A program made the translations under genes and the position numbers. Positions 1-9,461 of a stretch of 64,000 nt of DNA are shown here, piece by piece. Source of the stretch: JADCRZ01 sp037718865 (GTDB taxonomy: Bacteria > Bacteroidota > Bacteroidia > Chitinophagales > Chitinophagaceae); NCBI GenBank assembly GCA_037718865.1, contig JBBJMP010000002.1, forward strand, positions 186,001 to 250,000, read 5' to 3'. The notes beneath the pieces are model-generated. The model searched no databases. It saw nothing but the letters and a program-made list of their open reading frames with translations, and had not been told where the DNA came from. Each line of letters begins with the position of its first letter. Position 1 is the first letter of the stretch.

Positions 1-786
1 TCCGTCTTCACATACAAAGCAAAGCCTGTCTACATCCGGGTCCACGGCAATACCAAACGAGGCGTTTGCTCTTTTAACCTCTGCGCTCAAGGCTGCCAAA
101 TTCTCCGGAAGCGGTTCCGGATTGTGAGCGAATTTACCGGTTATCTCTCCGTTTATTAGAACGACTTCTTCAACACCTAAAGCCTTTAACAGCGGGGGAA
201 CAAACAAAGCACCCGTGGAATTGATGGCATCCACTACTACTTTAAAATGCTGCTGGCCGATCGCCTCCTTATTCACCAATGGATAATTTACCACTGCTTC
301 TATGTGTTTTTGCAGCATGTCGTTATTTACCATACAGGAGCCTAATTTATCCACTGCAGCAAACGAAAAACTTTCTTTTGCTGCCCTTTCCAGGATAACT
401 GCTCCATCATCGGCAGTAATGAATTCACCGTATTGATTTAATAATTTCAAAGCATTCCATTCCTTGGCATTATGACTGGCAGTAATGATAATTCCCCCAT
501 CGGCCTTTTCCCAAATGACACCCAGTTCAACGGTAGGAGTAGTAGACAAACCCAAGTCAACGACATTTAATCCTAAAGCCATGAGGGTATTTACAACCAG
601 ATTCTGAACCATGTTTCCGCTCAATCGTCCGTCTCTTCCAACCACGCATTTGCCATTGTTGTTCTTTTCCTTCAGCCAGCTTCCATAGGCAGCAGTAAAT
701 CGTACAATTTCCAGCGGTGTCAAGTTCTCACCCGGAACCCCTCCAATTGTTCCCCTGATACCCGAAATGCTTTTTATCAATGCCAC
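1..786 (-). CDS. glmM: Phosphoglucosamine mutase / phosphomannomutase family protein (3' part missing)
   Basis: This alpha-D-phosphohexomutase interconverts sugar 1- and 6-phosphates; in this phylum the usual assignment is glucosamine-phosphate mutation for cell-wall UDP-GlcNAc, but phosphomannomutase activity cannot be excluded. About 262 residues are visible. The N-terminus reads ALIKSISGIRGTIGG, the phosphoserine loop ITASHNAKEWN lies near residue 104, and the metal loop DPDVDR lies near residue 250, just before the window edge. The start is taken as GTG at 786, with TTG at 789 as an alternative; no ATG fits the conserved N-terminus. It is divergent from the methyltransferase gene that follows. 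Confidence 0.85.
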   Translation of the reverse strand, partial: MALIKSISGIRGTIGGVPGENLTPLEIVRFTAAYGSWLKEKNNNGKCVVGRDGRLSGNMVQNLVVNTLMALGLNVVDLGLSTTPTVELGVIWEKADGGIIITASHNAKEWNALKLLNQYGEFITADDGAVILERAAKESFSFAAVDKLGSCMVNNDMLQKHIEAVVNYPLVNKEAIGQQHFKVVVDAINSTGALFVPPLLKALGVEEVVLINGEITGKFAHNPEPLPENLAALSAEVKRANASFGIAVDPDVDRLCFVCEDG

Positions 787-866
787 AAGTTTAAGGTTTA
801 ATGAACTTCAAAAATAAGGATATTAAGGAAGGAAAAGAGGTTATGCTTACATTTGAAATAAAAACT

Positions 867-1610
867 ATGTCCGTTCCCGCCGAATGGTTCAAAGACTGGT
901 TTAATTCGCCTTACCATGACCTCCTTTATTCTCAGGGGAATGAAAAAGAAGCTCCTGCATTTATCAACCGGTTGATAAGCTTCCTTGAACCGCCGGCCGG
1001 ATCTTTCTTTCTGGAAAGCGCCTGTGGAAAAGGAAAACATTCGCAGCTCCTGGCTTCTTATGGTTATGATGTTACAGGCATAGACCTTTCTTTTAACGGC
1101 ATTGATGAGGCTTTACTATCGGCTTCGGAAACACTACATTTTTTTCAGCATGATTTGCGCCTGCCATTCTGGATCAATTACTTTCATTATGCTTTTAACT
1201 TCTTTACCCGTTTCGGTTATTTCAAATCTGACCGGGAACACTATAACGCAATCCGTACTATAGCCAATTCATTAAAATCAAACGGGATGTTTGTATTGGA
1301 TTATCTGAATGTTCATTATGTAGAGGAAAACCTGGTGCATAAATCCGATCTTGACATTGATGGAATAAAATTTACGCTGACAAATTGGTACGATGAAACG
1401 CATATCTACAGAAAGATTATTGTGGAAGACGGTCAATGGGAACAACCGCTGATCTATCAGGAAAAATTTGCTAAATTCTCTTTAGGTGATTTTAATGACA
1501 TGTTATCCTTCCACCATTTGCAGATCCAGCAGGTATTCGGCGATTATCAGTTTAATCATTACGATGTAAAAAAATCACCTCGTCTTATTTTGATGGCAAA
1601 GAAACGTTGA
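867..1610 (+). CDS. Class I SAM-dependent methyltransferase
   Basis: The product is a soluble Rossmann-fold methyltransferase of about 247 residues. The SAM-binding motif I, LESACGKGKH, is near residues 49-58, followed by the acidic strand end GYDVTGIDLS. The substrate is not evident. The frame is open from 801 and offers ATG codons at 801, 843 and 867. I prefer 867, which gives MSVPAEWFKDWF, because the upstream residues look like leader sequence and not a domain. Four bases after the stop the low-complexity TGATGAGT repeat begins, separating it from the convergent gene. Confidence 0.8.
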   Translation: MSVPAEWFKDWFNSPYHDLLYSQGNEKEAPAFINRLISFLEPPAGSFFLESACGKGKHSQLLASYGYDVTGIDLSFNGIDEALLSASETLHFFQHDLRLPFWINYFHYAFNFFTRFGYFKSDREHYNAIRTIANSLKSNGMFVLDYLNVHYVEENLVHKSDLDIDGIKFTLTNWYDETHIYRKIIVEDGQWEQPLIYQEKFAKFSLGDFNDMLSFHHLQIQQVFGDYQFNHYDVKKSPRLILMAKKR

Positions 1611-1612
1611 TT

Positions 1613-1722
1613 AGTGATGAGTTGTGAGTGATAAGATATAAGTGTTTTTACTAACCGGCAAAAAGAGGATGTCGACTCATCATTCATAATTATAACTCAC
1701 AATCTATCACTCATCACTCCTG
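1613..1722. repeat. Inverted low-complexity repeat (GTGATGAGT family) between convergent genes
   Basis: The stretch 1613-1634 carries GTGATGAGTTGTGAGTGATA, and 1675-1722 carries degenerate inverted copies (ACTCACAATCTATCACTCAT and following). The two arms could pair as a long imperfect hairpin acting as a bidirectional terminator. The right arm runs into the minus-strand gene and supplies its TGA stop at 1714-1716. Similar words are not used inside the surrounding coding sequence. Confidence 0.6.
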
Positions 1723-3708
1723 TCTCAACTTCTTGTTATTCCACAACATATACTTTGCTGATTCTAAATAAGCGGTCGTTAAATGCCTGTATACCTGCTT
1801 CATCGAATCATTCGGAGCAATTTTTTCTTTTTGGTAGAAGTTGGTCCAGACTAAGTCCTCGTTTTTGCCCCCGGACCGCCGGCTGTAAAAATAATTTCCT
1901 TTTATAATGCCTACATCCCTGTTATTATGGTCAATGATAAAAGCAACGTTATCCATGCTGCTGTCATTTGCCGGTTGAAGCAGATCCCTGCCCAGCGTAG
2001 TATTGCGATAACTTATATTAGCAAGGCCAGCGGCAGTAGGAAGAATGTCAACCTGGGATGCTACCTGGTGTAGCCGTCGGGGAGAAAGCAAACCAGGTGA
2101 ATAAAATAGTAAGGGAACATGATAAGCAGTTAAGGCCAGGTCTGTCCAGGCCCTGGGGAACATATTGCCTGCATTACCACCAATCCCGTGATCTCCGGTA
2201 AATATAAAAATGGTATTCTTAAAATAGGCAGAACGTTTTGTGGCTTCAATGAATTTGCGAAAACTAAAATCGGTGTACCTGAATGCATTCAGTTCCTCAT
2301 TAGATTCAAATCCGTATTTTCGAATAGAATCCTGTGGAAAATTTACGGGAGTAAATTCTTTCAGGTCCTCCTTTGGAATAGTGTAGGGCCGGTGGTTGTC
2401 TGCCGTTTGAATTATAGCGAAAAATGGATCTTGCTGCTTTTCCAGAATGCGGTTTGCTTCCAGCAAGAGATTTTTATCACTGATTCCCCATACATCAATC
2501 TTTGGCAGGTTATAACTATCCTCCTCATACAATTGCAGGTCTTGTATATTGTTTGTCAACAACCCTCTTATATTAGCCCAGCTGGTACTACCTCCAAGGA
2601 AATAGAACTTCCTATAACCATCGAAGTCATTGACAATGGTATGCTGGTCGACCATAGCAGGGTTTCTGCTCGCCGTTTTTACCAGTTCTACATCAGGTAT
2701 GCCCGTTATGGTTGCCCACACTCCTCTTGCGGTGCCCGAATGCGGGGTAAAGCAGTTATCAAAAAAAACACCTTGTTTACATAATTCGTAAAAGTAAGGT
2801 GTTGTATTAAGCGGGTTTCCCCACATGGAACTTTTATAGGCGCTGAACGACTCACAAATCACCAACACAATATTTGGTTGAGTGGTCCGTGCCCTGTTCG
2901 TTTTGTATTTCACCCGTTCAAAATGCAGTTTGGAAGAATCAGGATTGTCTATACCCAAATAAGCGGCCATCAGTGGATAATACTGTTTAACTTTGGCTTT
3001 GTCATAACCGGAAGTACGGAAACTCAGGGAACTAAAAAAGGATTGAAACGGATTCAGGGCCAGGTTTGCGTTAAATTCATTGCCCTGGTTAAAAGCATCA
3101 CTCCAGCGTAGAGGATATTGACCTACTCTTCCAAAAATGGCCAATGCGCACATTAAAAAACAGCAAGAAAACCAAAGTAATTGCGCGGACCTGCCCGATT
3201 TGCGATTTGACCGTACTGTAAGTTTGTACATTCGAATAATAAAGAACCGTAATAGCAGCACTCCTGCAATCATAGCAACAAAGATCCTCAGAACCGGGTA
3301 CGACTGCCAGACCATTGCACCGGAAATCCTGGCATCTTCCAGATAATTCAATGCGGTTGCATTTAACCGCTGGAACAGGTAGCGGTAATGCAAGAAGTCG
3401 ACTACATAAAAAATGATTAACGTGATAGCGAACACATTAAAAAAGGAAAACCAGGCTTTTCTCGCACGGGTTGATTGAAAGGGATTGCAAAAAGGAATAC
3501 TTCCCAGCAGCAATATCACCAGTAAAACAATACCTGCTACCCTGGCATCATACCTGAATCCAAGCCAGAAGGCTACCAGCAACTCCTTATAATTCACCGG
3601 GCTCCGGTTAAATACATAAAAATGAATAAAACGTAACAAAGACATCAAAAGCAGAAAAAAAACGGCAAGGCGCAATATCCACTGTACCAGAAGGGGAGCA
3701 GTTCGCAT
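1714..3708 (-). CDS. LTA synthase-like / phosphoglycerol transferase family sulfatase-fold protein
   Basis: A 664-residue inner-membrane protein. Several hydrophobic segments occupy roughly residues 8-200, followed by a periplasmic sulfatase/alkaline-phosphatase-fold domain. Residues typical of the metal-binding LtaS/MdoB superfamily are visible: the metal Glu in VICESF (about 286), a candidate nucleophile Thr in HSGTARGVW (about 326) and the metal pair in GDHGIGG (about 506). Family members move phosphoglycerol or phosphoethanolamine groups onto lipids or glycans; the acceptor here is unknown. The stop codon and last bases merge with the low-complexity repeat at 1675-1722. It is divergent from the PAP2 phosphatase, a plausible functional partner that would recycle lipid products. 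Confidence 0.85.
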   Translation of the reverse strand: MRTAPLLVQWILRLAVFFLLLMSLLRFIHFYVFNRSPVNYKELLVAFWLGFRYDARVAGIVLLVILLLGSIPFCNPFQSTRARKAWFSFFNVFAITLIIFYVVDFLHYRYLFQRLNATALNYLEDARISGAMVWQSYPVLRIFVAMIAGVLLLRFFIIRMYKLTVRSNRKSGRSAQLLWFSCCFLMCALAIFGRVGQYPLRWSDAFNQGNEFNANLALNPFQSFFSSLSFRTSGYDKAKVKQYYPLMAAYLGIDNPDSSKLHFERVKYKTNRARTTQPNIVLVICESFSAYKSSMWGNPLNTTPYFYELCKQGVFFDNCFTPHSGTARGVWATITGIPDVELVKTASRNPAMVDQHTIVNDFDGYRKFYFLGGSTSWANIRGLLTNNIQDLQLYEEDSYNLPKIDVWGISDKNLLLEANRILEKQQDPFFAIIQTADNHRPYTIPKEDLKEFTPVNFPQDSIRKYGFESNEELNAFRYTDFSFRKFIEATKRSAYFKNTIFIFTGDHGIGGNAGNMFPRAWTDLALTAYHVPLLFYSPGLLSPRRLHQVASQVDILPTAAGLANISYRNTTLGRDLLQPANDSSMDNVAFIIDHNNRDVGIIKGNYFYSRRSGGKNEDLVWTNFYQKEKIAPNDSMKQVYRHLTTAYLESAKYMLWNNKKLRQE

Positions 3709-3792
3709 AACAGCAAAATAAGTGATAAATTAATTTAAAAACATGATGAGTGCTAACAACCTATTTTTGCCTGGTGTTTATCTCAAATCCTG

Positions 3793-4389
3793 ATGATAAT
3801 GAATGTATTGGAAAAATTGACCCGGCTCGACTTTTGGCTGTTTTCTAAAATTAACGGTGAATGGACCAACGTCGTTTTCGATTCCCTTTTCCCGTTTTTA
3901 CGCGAATCGATGATATGGATACCTTTTTACCTTTTCCTGCTTGTGTTTATCCTGCTGAATTTTGGCAGAGAAGGCGTATATTGGTCATTAGGGCTAATTA
4001 TTACAGCAGCTTTATGTGATATTATCAGCAGTCATGTCATTAAGGAAGCTATTACCCGTATTCGTCCATGCCGGGATGCCGCCCTCGCGCACCCGGTAAG
4101 ATTTTTAGTTACCTACTGCCCCAGGAGTTCGAGCTTCGTGTCATCACATGCCGTCAACCATTTCGGCATGGCAATGTTTTTATATACTACGCTCCGTCCT
4201 TTGACATCCGCATGGATAAGCTGTATTTTTGGCTGGGCTGCAGTCATTGCATATGCCCAGGTCTATGTTGGGGTGCATTTTCCCCTGGATGTTATTTGCG
4301 GAGCTTTGGTAGGATGTTTGTTAGGCTATGTTATCAGCAGAATCTATAAATACACTGAATTTATCCCTAAATCAATGCTTACCCGGTGA
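3793..4389 (+). CDS. PAP2 family phosphatase
   Basis: A 198-residue integral membrane phosphatase of the PAP2 / undecaprenyl-diphosphatase-like superfamily. Motif C1 is K84-x6-R91-P92 (KEAITRIRP), C2 is the SSH of SSFVSSHAVNHFG (117-119), and C3 carries His162 and Asp166 (VYVGVHFPLD). The usual Ser-Arg opening C3 reads Ala-Gln here (155-156). About five hydrophobic helices are visible. Likely substrates are lipid pyrophosphates or phosphatidate. ATG at 3793 is used; ATG at 3799 is an equally good start. Confidence 0.85.
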   Translation: MIMNVLEKLTRLDFWLFSKINGEWTNVVFDSLFPFLRESMIWIPFYLFLLVFILLNFGREGVYWSLGLIITAALCDIISSHVIKEAITRIRPCRDAALAHPVRFLVTYCPRSSSFVSSHAVNHFGMAMFLYTTLRPLTSAWISCIFGWAAVIAYAQVYVGVHFPLDVICGALVGCLLGYVISRIYKYTEFIPKSMLTR

Positions 4390-4425
4390 TCACGTGTTTA
4401 AAATTAATCATTTGTACTAGTATCT

Positions 4426-4433
4426 TATATTTG
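4426..4433 (+). promoter_or_regulatory. Candidate Bacteroidota -7 promoter element
   Basis: The octamer TATATTTG matches the Bacteroidota -7 consensus TAnnTTTG and lies about 73 bp upstream of the ATG at 4507. No convincing -33 TTTG was found at the usual spacing, so this is a weak call. Confidence 0.35.
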
Positions 4434-4506
4434 TTAGCTAATATAAGATCTTGAACCAATTTACAGTACAAATTAAAGAATTTCCCCCGGCAAGGGCAGC
4501 AGGCCT

Positions 4507-5805
4507 ATGACAGAAATACTTATTTTACTAGGATTGATAGTTTTGAACGGATTGTTTTCAATGGCTGAAATTGCATTGGTTTCTGCCCGCAAAGCCAGGT
4601 TGGAGTCGCAGGCTAATAAGGGAGATAAGAGAGCTAAAGAAGCATTACAGCTTTCTCATCATCCAGATACTTTTCTATCCACTGTGCAGATAGGCATAAC
4701 GCTGATCGGCATCCTGACGGGTTTTTTATCTGGCGATATTTTAAAAACCAACCTTGTAGCTTACCTGAACCAATTTGAATGGCTGAAACCTTACAGCAGC
4801 ACCACCGCTTCAGTCATTATCGTCATATGTATTACCTATTTTTCGCTGGTACTGGGAGAACTGGTTCCTAAACGCCTGGGCCTTGCCAATCCCGAATCTA
4901 TTGCCAAGTTCATGGCAGCTCCCATGCGATTGCTTAGCCAGATCACCTATCCCTTCATCTGGCTCTTGAGCAAATCTTCCTACCTTATACTCAGCATCTT
5001 TAAAATAAATCCTAAAGACAACCAGGTTACCGAGGAGGAGATTAAATTGATTATCAGTGAAGGAACCGAACATGGCGCCATAGAAGAAGCAGAACAGCAA
5101 ATCATTGAAAGAGTATTCCACCTGGGTGACCGCAACATTACTTCACTGATGACGCATAGGAGTGATATTATTTGGTTTGATGTCAATGATAATGAACAAT
5201 TCATCAAAGAAAAAATCGTTCAGGAGCCCCATTCAGTTTACCCCATCTGCGAAAGCCAGATAGACAATATAAAAGGCATGGTCTCTATAAAAGATCTGTA
5301 TGTATCGGATAACCTGGTACTGTTCAAGGACATTATGAAGCCGCCATTGTTCGTGCCGGAGAATAACTCCGCGTACCAGGTAATTGAAAAGTTTAAAGAG
5401 TCCCAGATTCATTCCTGCTTTATAGTGGATGAATATGGAAGTTTATTAGGCATGATCACTTTAAATGACATCCTGGAAGCTATTGTAGGTGATATTCCAC
5501 AACCGGATACCCAGGATTATGAAATTGTACAACGTGATGATGGCTCTTACCTGGTTGACGCACAGGTACCGTTCTATGATTTTTTAAGCCGTTTTGAAAA
5601 AACGGAATGGATGAATGAAGGCGAACACAACTTTGATACGATGGCCGGTTTTGTCCTTCACCAGTTAGAACGCATTCCAAACACTGGTGACTCCCTGGAA
5701 TGGCGGGGATTTACCTTTGAAATTATAGATATGGACGCTCAACGTATCGACAAGGTGCTTGTAACCATTTCGGAGACTATAAAAAATGAGATGGAAGAGG
5801 AATAG
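4507..5805 (+). CDS. CNNM/CorC-type hemolysin family protein (DUF21-CBS-CorC_HlyC)
   Basis: A 432-residue membrane protein with the classic three-part layout. A DUF21/CNNM transmembrane domain occupies about residues 1-195 (opening TEILILLGLIVLNGLFSMAE), two CBS domains span about 205-335 (LMTHRSDIIWF and SCFIVDEYGSLLGM), and a C-terminal CorC_HlyC domain ends near 428. CNNM/CorC proteins are linked to magnesium or cobalt efflux, with the CBS pair sensing nucleotides. The name hemolysin is historical and implies no toxin activity. It is a single-gene unit. Confidence 0.9.
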   Translation: MTEILILLGLIVLNGLFSMAEIALVSARKARLESQANKGDKRAKEALQLSHHPDTFLSTVQIGITLIGILTGFLSGDILKTNLVAYLNQFEWLKPYSSTTASVIIVICITYFSLVLGELVPKRLGLANPESIAKFMAAPMRLLSQITYPFIWLLSKSSYLILSIFKINPKDNQVTEEEIKLIISEGTEHGAIEEAEQQIIERVFHLGDRNITSLMTHRSDIIWFDVNDNEQFIKEKIVQEPHSVYPICESQIDNIKGMVSIKDLYVSDNLVLFKDIMKPPLFVPENNSAYQVIEKFKESQIHSCFIVDEYGSLLGMITLNDILEAIVGDIPQPDTQDYEIVQRDDGSYLVDAQVPFYDFLSRFEKTEWMNEGEHNFDTMAGFVLHQLERIPNTGDSLEWRGFTFEIIDMDAQRIDKVLVTISETIKNEMEEE

Positions 5806-5889
5806 CAATCAATTATTCGGAAACTCCACTTAACCACCCGCACAGCAAACCGGGTTGATTACAGCATTTTCAGAAGCAAGATCATTTTA

Positions 5890-6432
5890 TTACCATTGAA
5901 AAGTAGCACTTGTATCCGGGAAATTTAACCTTGTGCTTTTGCGCTGGCCACCCGCACTGGCATGTATTATGCCTATCTGGGTGTTATACATTTCATACAA
6001 AAGATTATTCATGATTTCAAGTTTCCTGATCCGGCTGATATCCTTCACCTGCATGTAACACCAAACCGCTTCGCTTTCCTTTTCAAAACCGATGTACTCA
6101 AGGTTAACCGGTTTTTCGTTCACTTTGATTTGCAGATGTTTCTGAATATATTCAAATACTAATTTATCCGCCTGCCTGGGGTCTTTCGGATGGGTGATAT
6201 CAACACCCGTCTTATGTTTGGCCTTCAGCGCATTCTCAAAGTCATCTGCGAACATTTTACAACTGATCTCAAGCGTATTCTCCGCCTGATTATGATTCAA
6301 TTCAGTAACGCTTACAAAGAACGGATGATGGCGGTTTACTCCTGCATCGAATGTGAAAGCAGGTAAATGATCGACAAACCAACCAGTGGAAGCTAACAAA
6401 AGTATCCAACCTTTAAGAAGTAATGCAATCAT
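5890..6432 (-). CDS. DUF6702 family protein
   Basis: About 180 residues with an N-terminal hydrophobic segment (MIALLLKGWILLLASTGWF) that looks like a signal or membrane anchor. The conserved core HHPFFVSVTELNHNQAENTL follows, then CKMFADDFENALK. The function is unknown; the family recurs in Bacteroidota beside HupE/UreJ and M1 peptidase genes, as it does here. The frame is open to 6489, but that would overlap the divergent gene at 6458, so ATG at 6432 is chosen because it places the hydrophobic leader at the N-terminus. Confidence 0.75.
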   Translation of the reverse strand: MIALLLKGWILLLASTGWFVDHLPAFTFDAGVNRHHPFFVSVTELNHNQAENTLEISCKMFADDFENALKAKHKTGVDITHPKDPRQADKLVFEYIQKHLQIKVNEKPVNLEYIGFEKESEAVWCYMQVKDISRIRKLEIMNNLLYEMYNTQIGIIHASAGGQRKSTRLNFPDTSATFQW

Positions 6433-6457
6433 TAAAAAGAAAATTTTTTCGTAACAA

Positions 6458-7066
6458 ATGTCCGAATTAATTTCAACACCTGTGACCATGAAGGATTTTA
6501 GCTTTTATTTCGGCGTAGGATGGCATCACATCATTAGCCTGGAGGCACTCGATCATATTTTATTTATGATGGTTCTTGTAGCCGGTTATACATTGACACA
6601 CTGGAAACAAGTGCTGATACTTGTTACGGCATTTACGATTGGGCATTCGGTGACGCTTGCTTTAAGCGTTTATGACATCGTTCGATTCAGTGATAACTGG
6701 GTTGAATTTCTGATCCCGTGCACTATCGTTATTACCGCGCTGGCCAATTTGCCGCACCGAACAAACTTTCATCATACCGTGAAGCTTAACTATTACCTGG
6801 CCCTGCTTTTTGGACTGATTCACGGAATGGGATTTGCCAACAGCCTCAGGTTCATGCTGGCAAAGGATCAGCGAATAGGTGGAAGCTTGTTTGCCTTTAA
6901 CATTGGCCTAGAAGTTGGCCAGATCATTGTAGTTGCTCTAATTTTAAGTACTGCATATTTGTTTGTTGACCGGTTTCACATAAATAAAAAGCACTGGGTG
7001 ATTTTTTTGTCTGCGGCTGTATTTAGCTTAGCAGTAAGAATGGCCCTTGAAAGAATTCCTAACTAA
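6458..7066 (+). CDS. HupE/UreJ family membrane protein
   Basis: A 202-residue polytopic membrane protein. Histidine-rich helices typical of the family are visible: GWHHIISLEALDHILFMMVL near the N-terminus, FTIGHSVTLALS, and LIHGMGFANSLR. HupE/UreJ proteins are proposed nickel or metal permeases accompanying hydrogenases or ureases, but no such enzyme is in this window, so the metal role is unproven here. The frame runs past the probable start codon context of the M1 peptidase, which begins 17 bp after this stop, so the two are likely cotranscribed. Confidence 0.8.
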   Translation: MSELISTPVTMKDFSFYFGVGWHHIISLEALDHILFMMVLVAGYTLTHWKQVLILVTAFTIGHSVTLALSVYDIVRFSDNWVEFLIPCTIVITALANLPHRTNFHHTVKLNYYLALLFGLIHGMGFANSLRFMLAKDQRIGGSLFAFNIGLEVGQIIVVALILSTAYLFVDRFHINKKHWVIFLSAAVFSLAVRMALERIPN

Positions 7067-7082
7067 TAGAAATACTGTACAC

Positions 7083-9461
7083 ATGAAATTATTCATTTTT
7101 ACCTTTCTCATTTTAGCGACATTTAATGCGTTAACCCAGGATCTAAAAAACAATCCGAACTCAAATCATGGAAACAAGTTTGAACAATTAGGGACTGTTC
7201 TTCCGACTCCCAACGAGTACAGGACGGCAAGCGGTGCACCGGGACCCAAATACTGGCAGCAACGTGCAGATTATGATATCAGCTGTGAACTGGATGAAGA
7301 CAAATTGCGGCTTAACGGCAAAGAAACCATCAACTACTTTAATAATTCCCCGGATCAACTCAGCTACCTCTGGTTTCAGCTGGATGAAAATGAACATAGT
7401 GATTCCAAAAATGCCAACTACCAGGATGCCAGTGCAATGCCCGCAACTACTACGGATAGACTGATTGAAAACCTGGTAACGGAAAAACAGGAAAATGATT
7501 TTGGAGTGAACATTACAACACTAACCGATGCTTTAGGCAAGCCACTTAAATATACAATTAACAAAACCATGATGCGGGTAGAGTTGCCGGCGGTGCTTAA
7601 GCCAGGCCAGAGATTTGTAATCAAAATCAACTGGAACTATCATATATCGGATCGCAATAAGCAGGGTGGCCGTGGAGGATTCGAATACTTTGCTGAAGAT
7701 GGCAATTACCTTTTTACGATAGCCCAATGGTATCCTCGCCTTTGCGTATACAGCGACTTCCAGGGCTGGCAAAACCACCAGTTCGCCGGTTCCGGCGAAT
7801 TTGCCCTCACCTTTGGCAATTTCAAAGTACAGATGACCGTTCCGGCAGACCATGTGGTCGGCTCAACCGGTGAGTGCCAGAACTACCAGCAGGTATTAAC
7901 GCCAGCACAGTTCGCCAGGTGGCAAAAAGCCCAAACTGTAAAAGAACCAATCGAAATTTCCACGCTGGAGGAAGCAAAAGCGGCGGAAAAACAAAAAAGC
8001 AAATTAAAGAAGACATGGATCTTCAAGGCAGATAATGTAAGAGACTTTGCCTGGACTTCCAGCAGGAAATTCGTCTGGGATGCATTACCCGCCCTGGTTG
8101 AAGGCAAAAAGGTTATGTGCATGAGCTTTTATGGCAAAGAAGCATATGGCCTTTACAGCAGGTTTTCTACAAAAGCAGTGGCGCATACCATTAAGACGTA
8201 TTCCAGATTTACTATCCCTTACCCCTACCCCGTTGCTCAAAGTGTGGAAGCCTCTAACGGCATGGAGTACCCCATGATCTGTTTTAACTATGGCAGAACG
8301 GCCAAAGACGGCTCATACAGTGAGGCAACTAAATATGGGATGTTAGGGGTCATCATCCATGAAGTGGGCCATAACTTTTTTCCCATGATCATCAACAGTG
8401 ATGAGAGGCAATGGACCTGGCTTGATGAAGGGCTAAATACCTTTGTGCAGTATCTTACCGAAGAATTGTGGGACAACAAATATCCCTCCCGGAGGGGACC
8501 GGCCTGGGCAATAACAGATTATATGTCGCTGCCGAAAACTCAGCTTGAACCCATAATGACCAATTCGGAAAACATCATCAATTTCGGACCTAACGCTTAT
8601 TCAAAACCGGCCACTGGATTAAATATCTTACGGGAGACCATTATGGGCCGCGAACTGTTTGATTATGCATTTAAAGAGTATGCCAAACGCTGGGCATTCA
8701 AACATCCTACGCCCGCTGATCTTTTCCGGACCATGGAAGATGCCAGTGGCGAAGATCTTGATTGGTTTTGGAGAGGGTGGTTTTACAGTATAGATGTCTG
8801 TGATATCTCAATTGATAGCGTAAAACATTTCAAAGCGGATCTTTCGGCTGCAGCTCCCAAAGTAGCCGATAGCGTTGTAATGAGAAGGGTAGACCGGCCA
8901 TTGCTGAACGCATTTGAAGACATATCGAAAATCAGAAACCGGGAAGATAAAAACCTTAAATTCTTTACGGATACGGATACTACCTTACGTGATTTTTACT
9001 GGAAATACAGCCGCGGCCTTATTTCCATCGATACCAACGCTGCTCCTGTTCCTGTAATTGAAGCCATTCAACAGGCAGACGATTCAATGAAGGCAAATTT
9101 CTCAGACAAACATTTCTATGAAGTGCATTTCAGCAATAAAGGCGGGCTGGTAATGCCCGTCATCGTTGAATGGACTTACGCAGACAGCACTAAAGAAGTT
9201 GACCGGATACCTGCTCAGGTGTGGCGCAAAGATGAATCAGCCGTTTCAAAAGTTTTCATGAAAAAGAAACAGGTTGTATCGGTAAGGCTGGATCCGATGA
9301 GAGAGACAGCCGATATCAACGTTCAAAATAACAGCTGGCCCAAAGTGGATGCTCCTTCCCGGTTTACGATGTTTAAGCTGAAACAGCAAACAACAAGGGG
9401 ACTCTCACCTGCAAATAATCCGATGCAAAAAGCAAGGCAGGAAGCTAAGAAAGGATTTTAA
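7083..9461 (+). CDS. M1 family metallopeptidase
   Basis: A 792-residue exported zinc aminopeptidase. The signal peptide MKLFIFTFLILATFNALTQ is followed by the M1 N-terminal beta domain. The catalytic motif HEVGH starts at about residue 426, with the third zinc ligand Glu at about 449 (WLDEGLN), the exact HExxH-x18-E spacing. The GAMEN-like exopeptidase strip reads SNGMEYP. The C-terminal portion is long and lacks a T9SS sorting domain. ATG at 7083 is preferred over 7047 because it starts exactly at the signal peptide. Its 3' end overlaps the convergent MORN-like gene by 4 bp. Confidence 0.9.
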   Translation: MKLFIFTFLILATFNALTQDLKNNPNSNHGNKFEQLGTVLPTPNEYRTASGAPGPKYWQQRADYDISCELDEDKLRLNGKETINYFNNSPDQLSYLWFQLDENEHSDSKNANYQDASAMPATTTDRLIENLVTEKQENDFGVNITTLTDALGKPLKYTINKTMMRVELPAVLKPGQRFVIKINWNYHISDRNKQGGRGGFEYFAEDGNYLFTIAQWYPRLCVYSDFQGWQNHQFAGSGEFALTFGNFKVQMTVPADHVVGSTGECQNYQQVLTPAQFARWQKAQTVKEPIEISTLEEAKAAEKQKSKLKKTWIFKADNVRDFAWTSSRKFVWDALPALVEGKKVMCMSFYGKEAYGLYSRFSTKAVAHTIKTYSRFTIPYPYPVAQSVEASNGMEYPMICFNYGRTAKDGSYSEATKYGMLGVIIHEVGHNFFPMIINSDERQWTWLDEGLNTFVQYLTEELWDNKYPSRRGPAWAITDYMSLPKTQLEPIMTNSENIINFGPNAYSKPATGLNILRETIMGRELFDYAFKEYAKRWAFKHPTPADLFRTMEDASGEDLDWFWRGWFYSIDVCDISIDSVKHFKADLSAAAPKVADSVVMRRVDRPLLNAFEDISKIRNREDKNLKFFTDTDTTLRDFYWKYSRGLISIDTNAAPVPVIEAIQQADDSMKANFSDKHFYEVHFSNKGGLVMPVIVEWTYADSTKEVDRIPAQVWRKDESAVSKVFMKKKQVVSVRLDPMRETADINVQNNSWPKVDAPSRFTMFKLKQQTTRGLSPANNPMQKARQEAKKGF

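Noticed and set aside
2188..2784. Open frame of 198 codons on the plus strand inside the LtaS-like gene
   Set aside because: It is antisense to a clear membrane/sulfatase-fold protein and shows no domain.
5480..5680. Small minus-strand frame inside the CNNM/CorC gene
   Set aside because: Antisense shadow with no motif.
6433..6489. Longer N-terminus for the DUF6702 protein
   Set aside because: It would overlap the divergent HupE/UreJ gene and place residues before a good signal segment.
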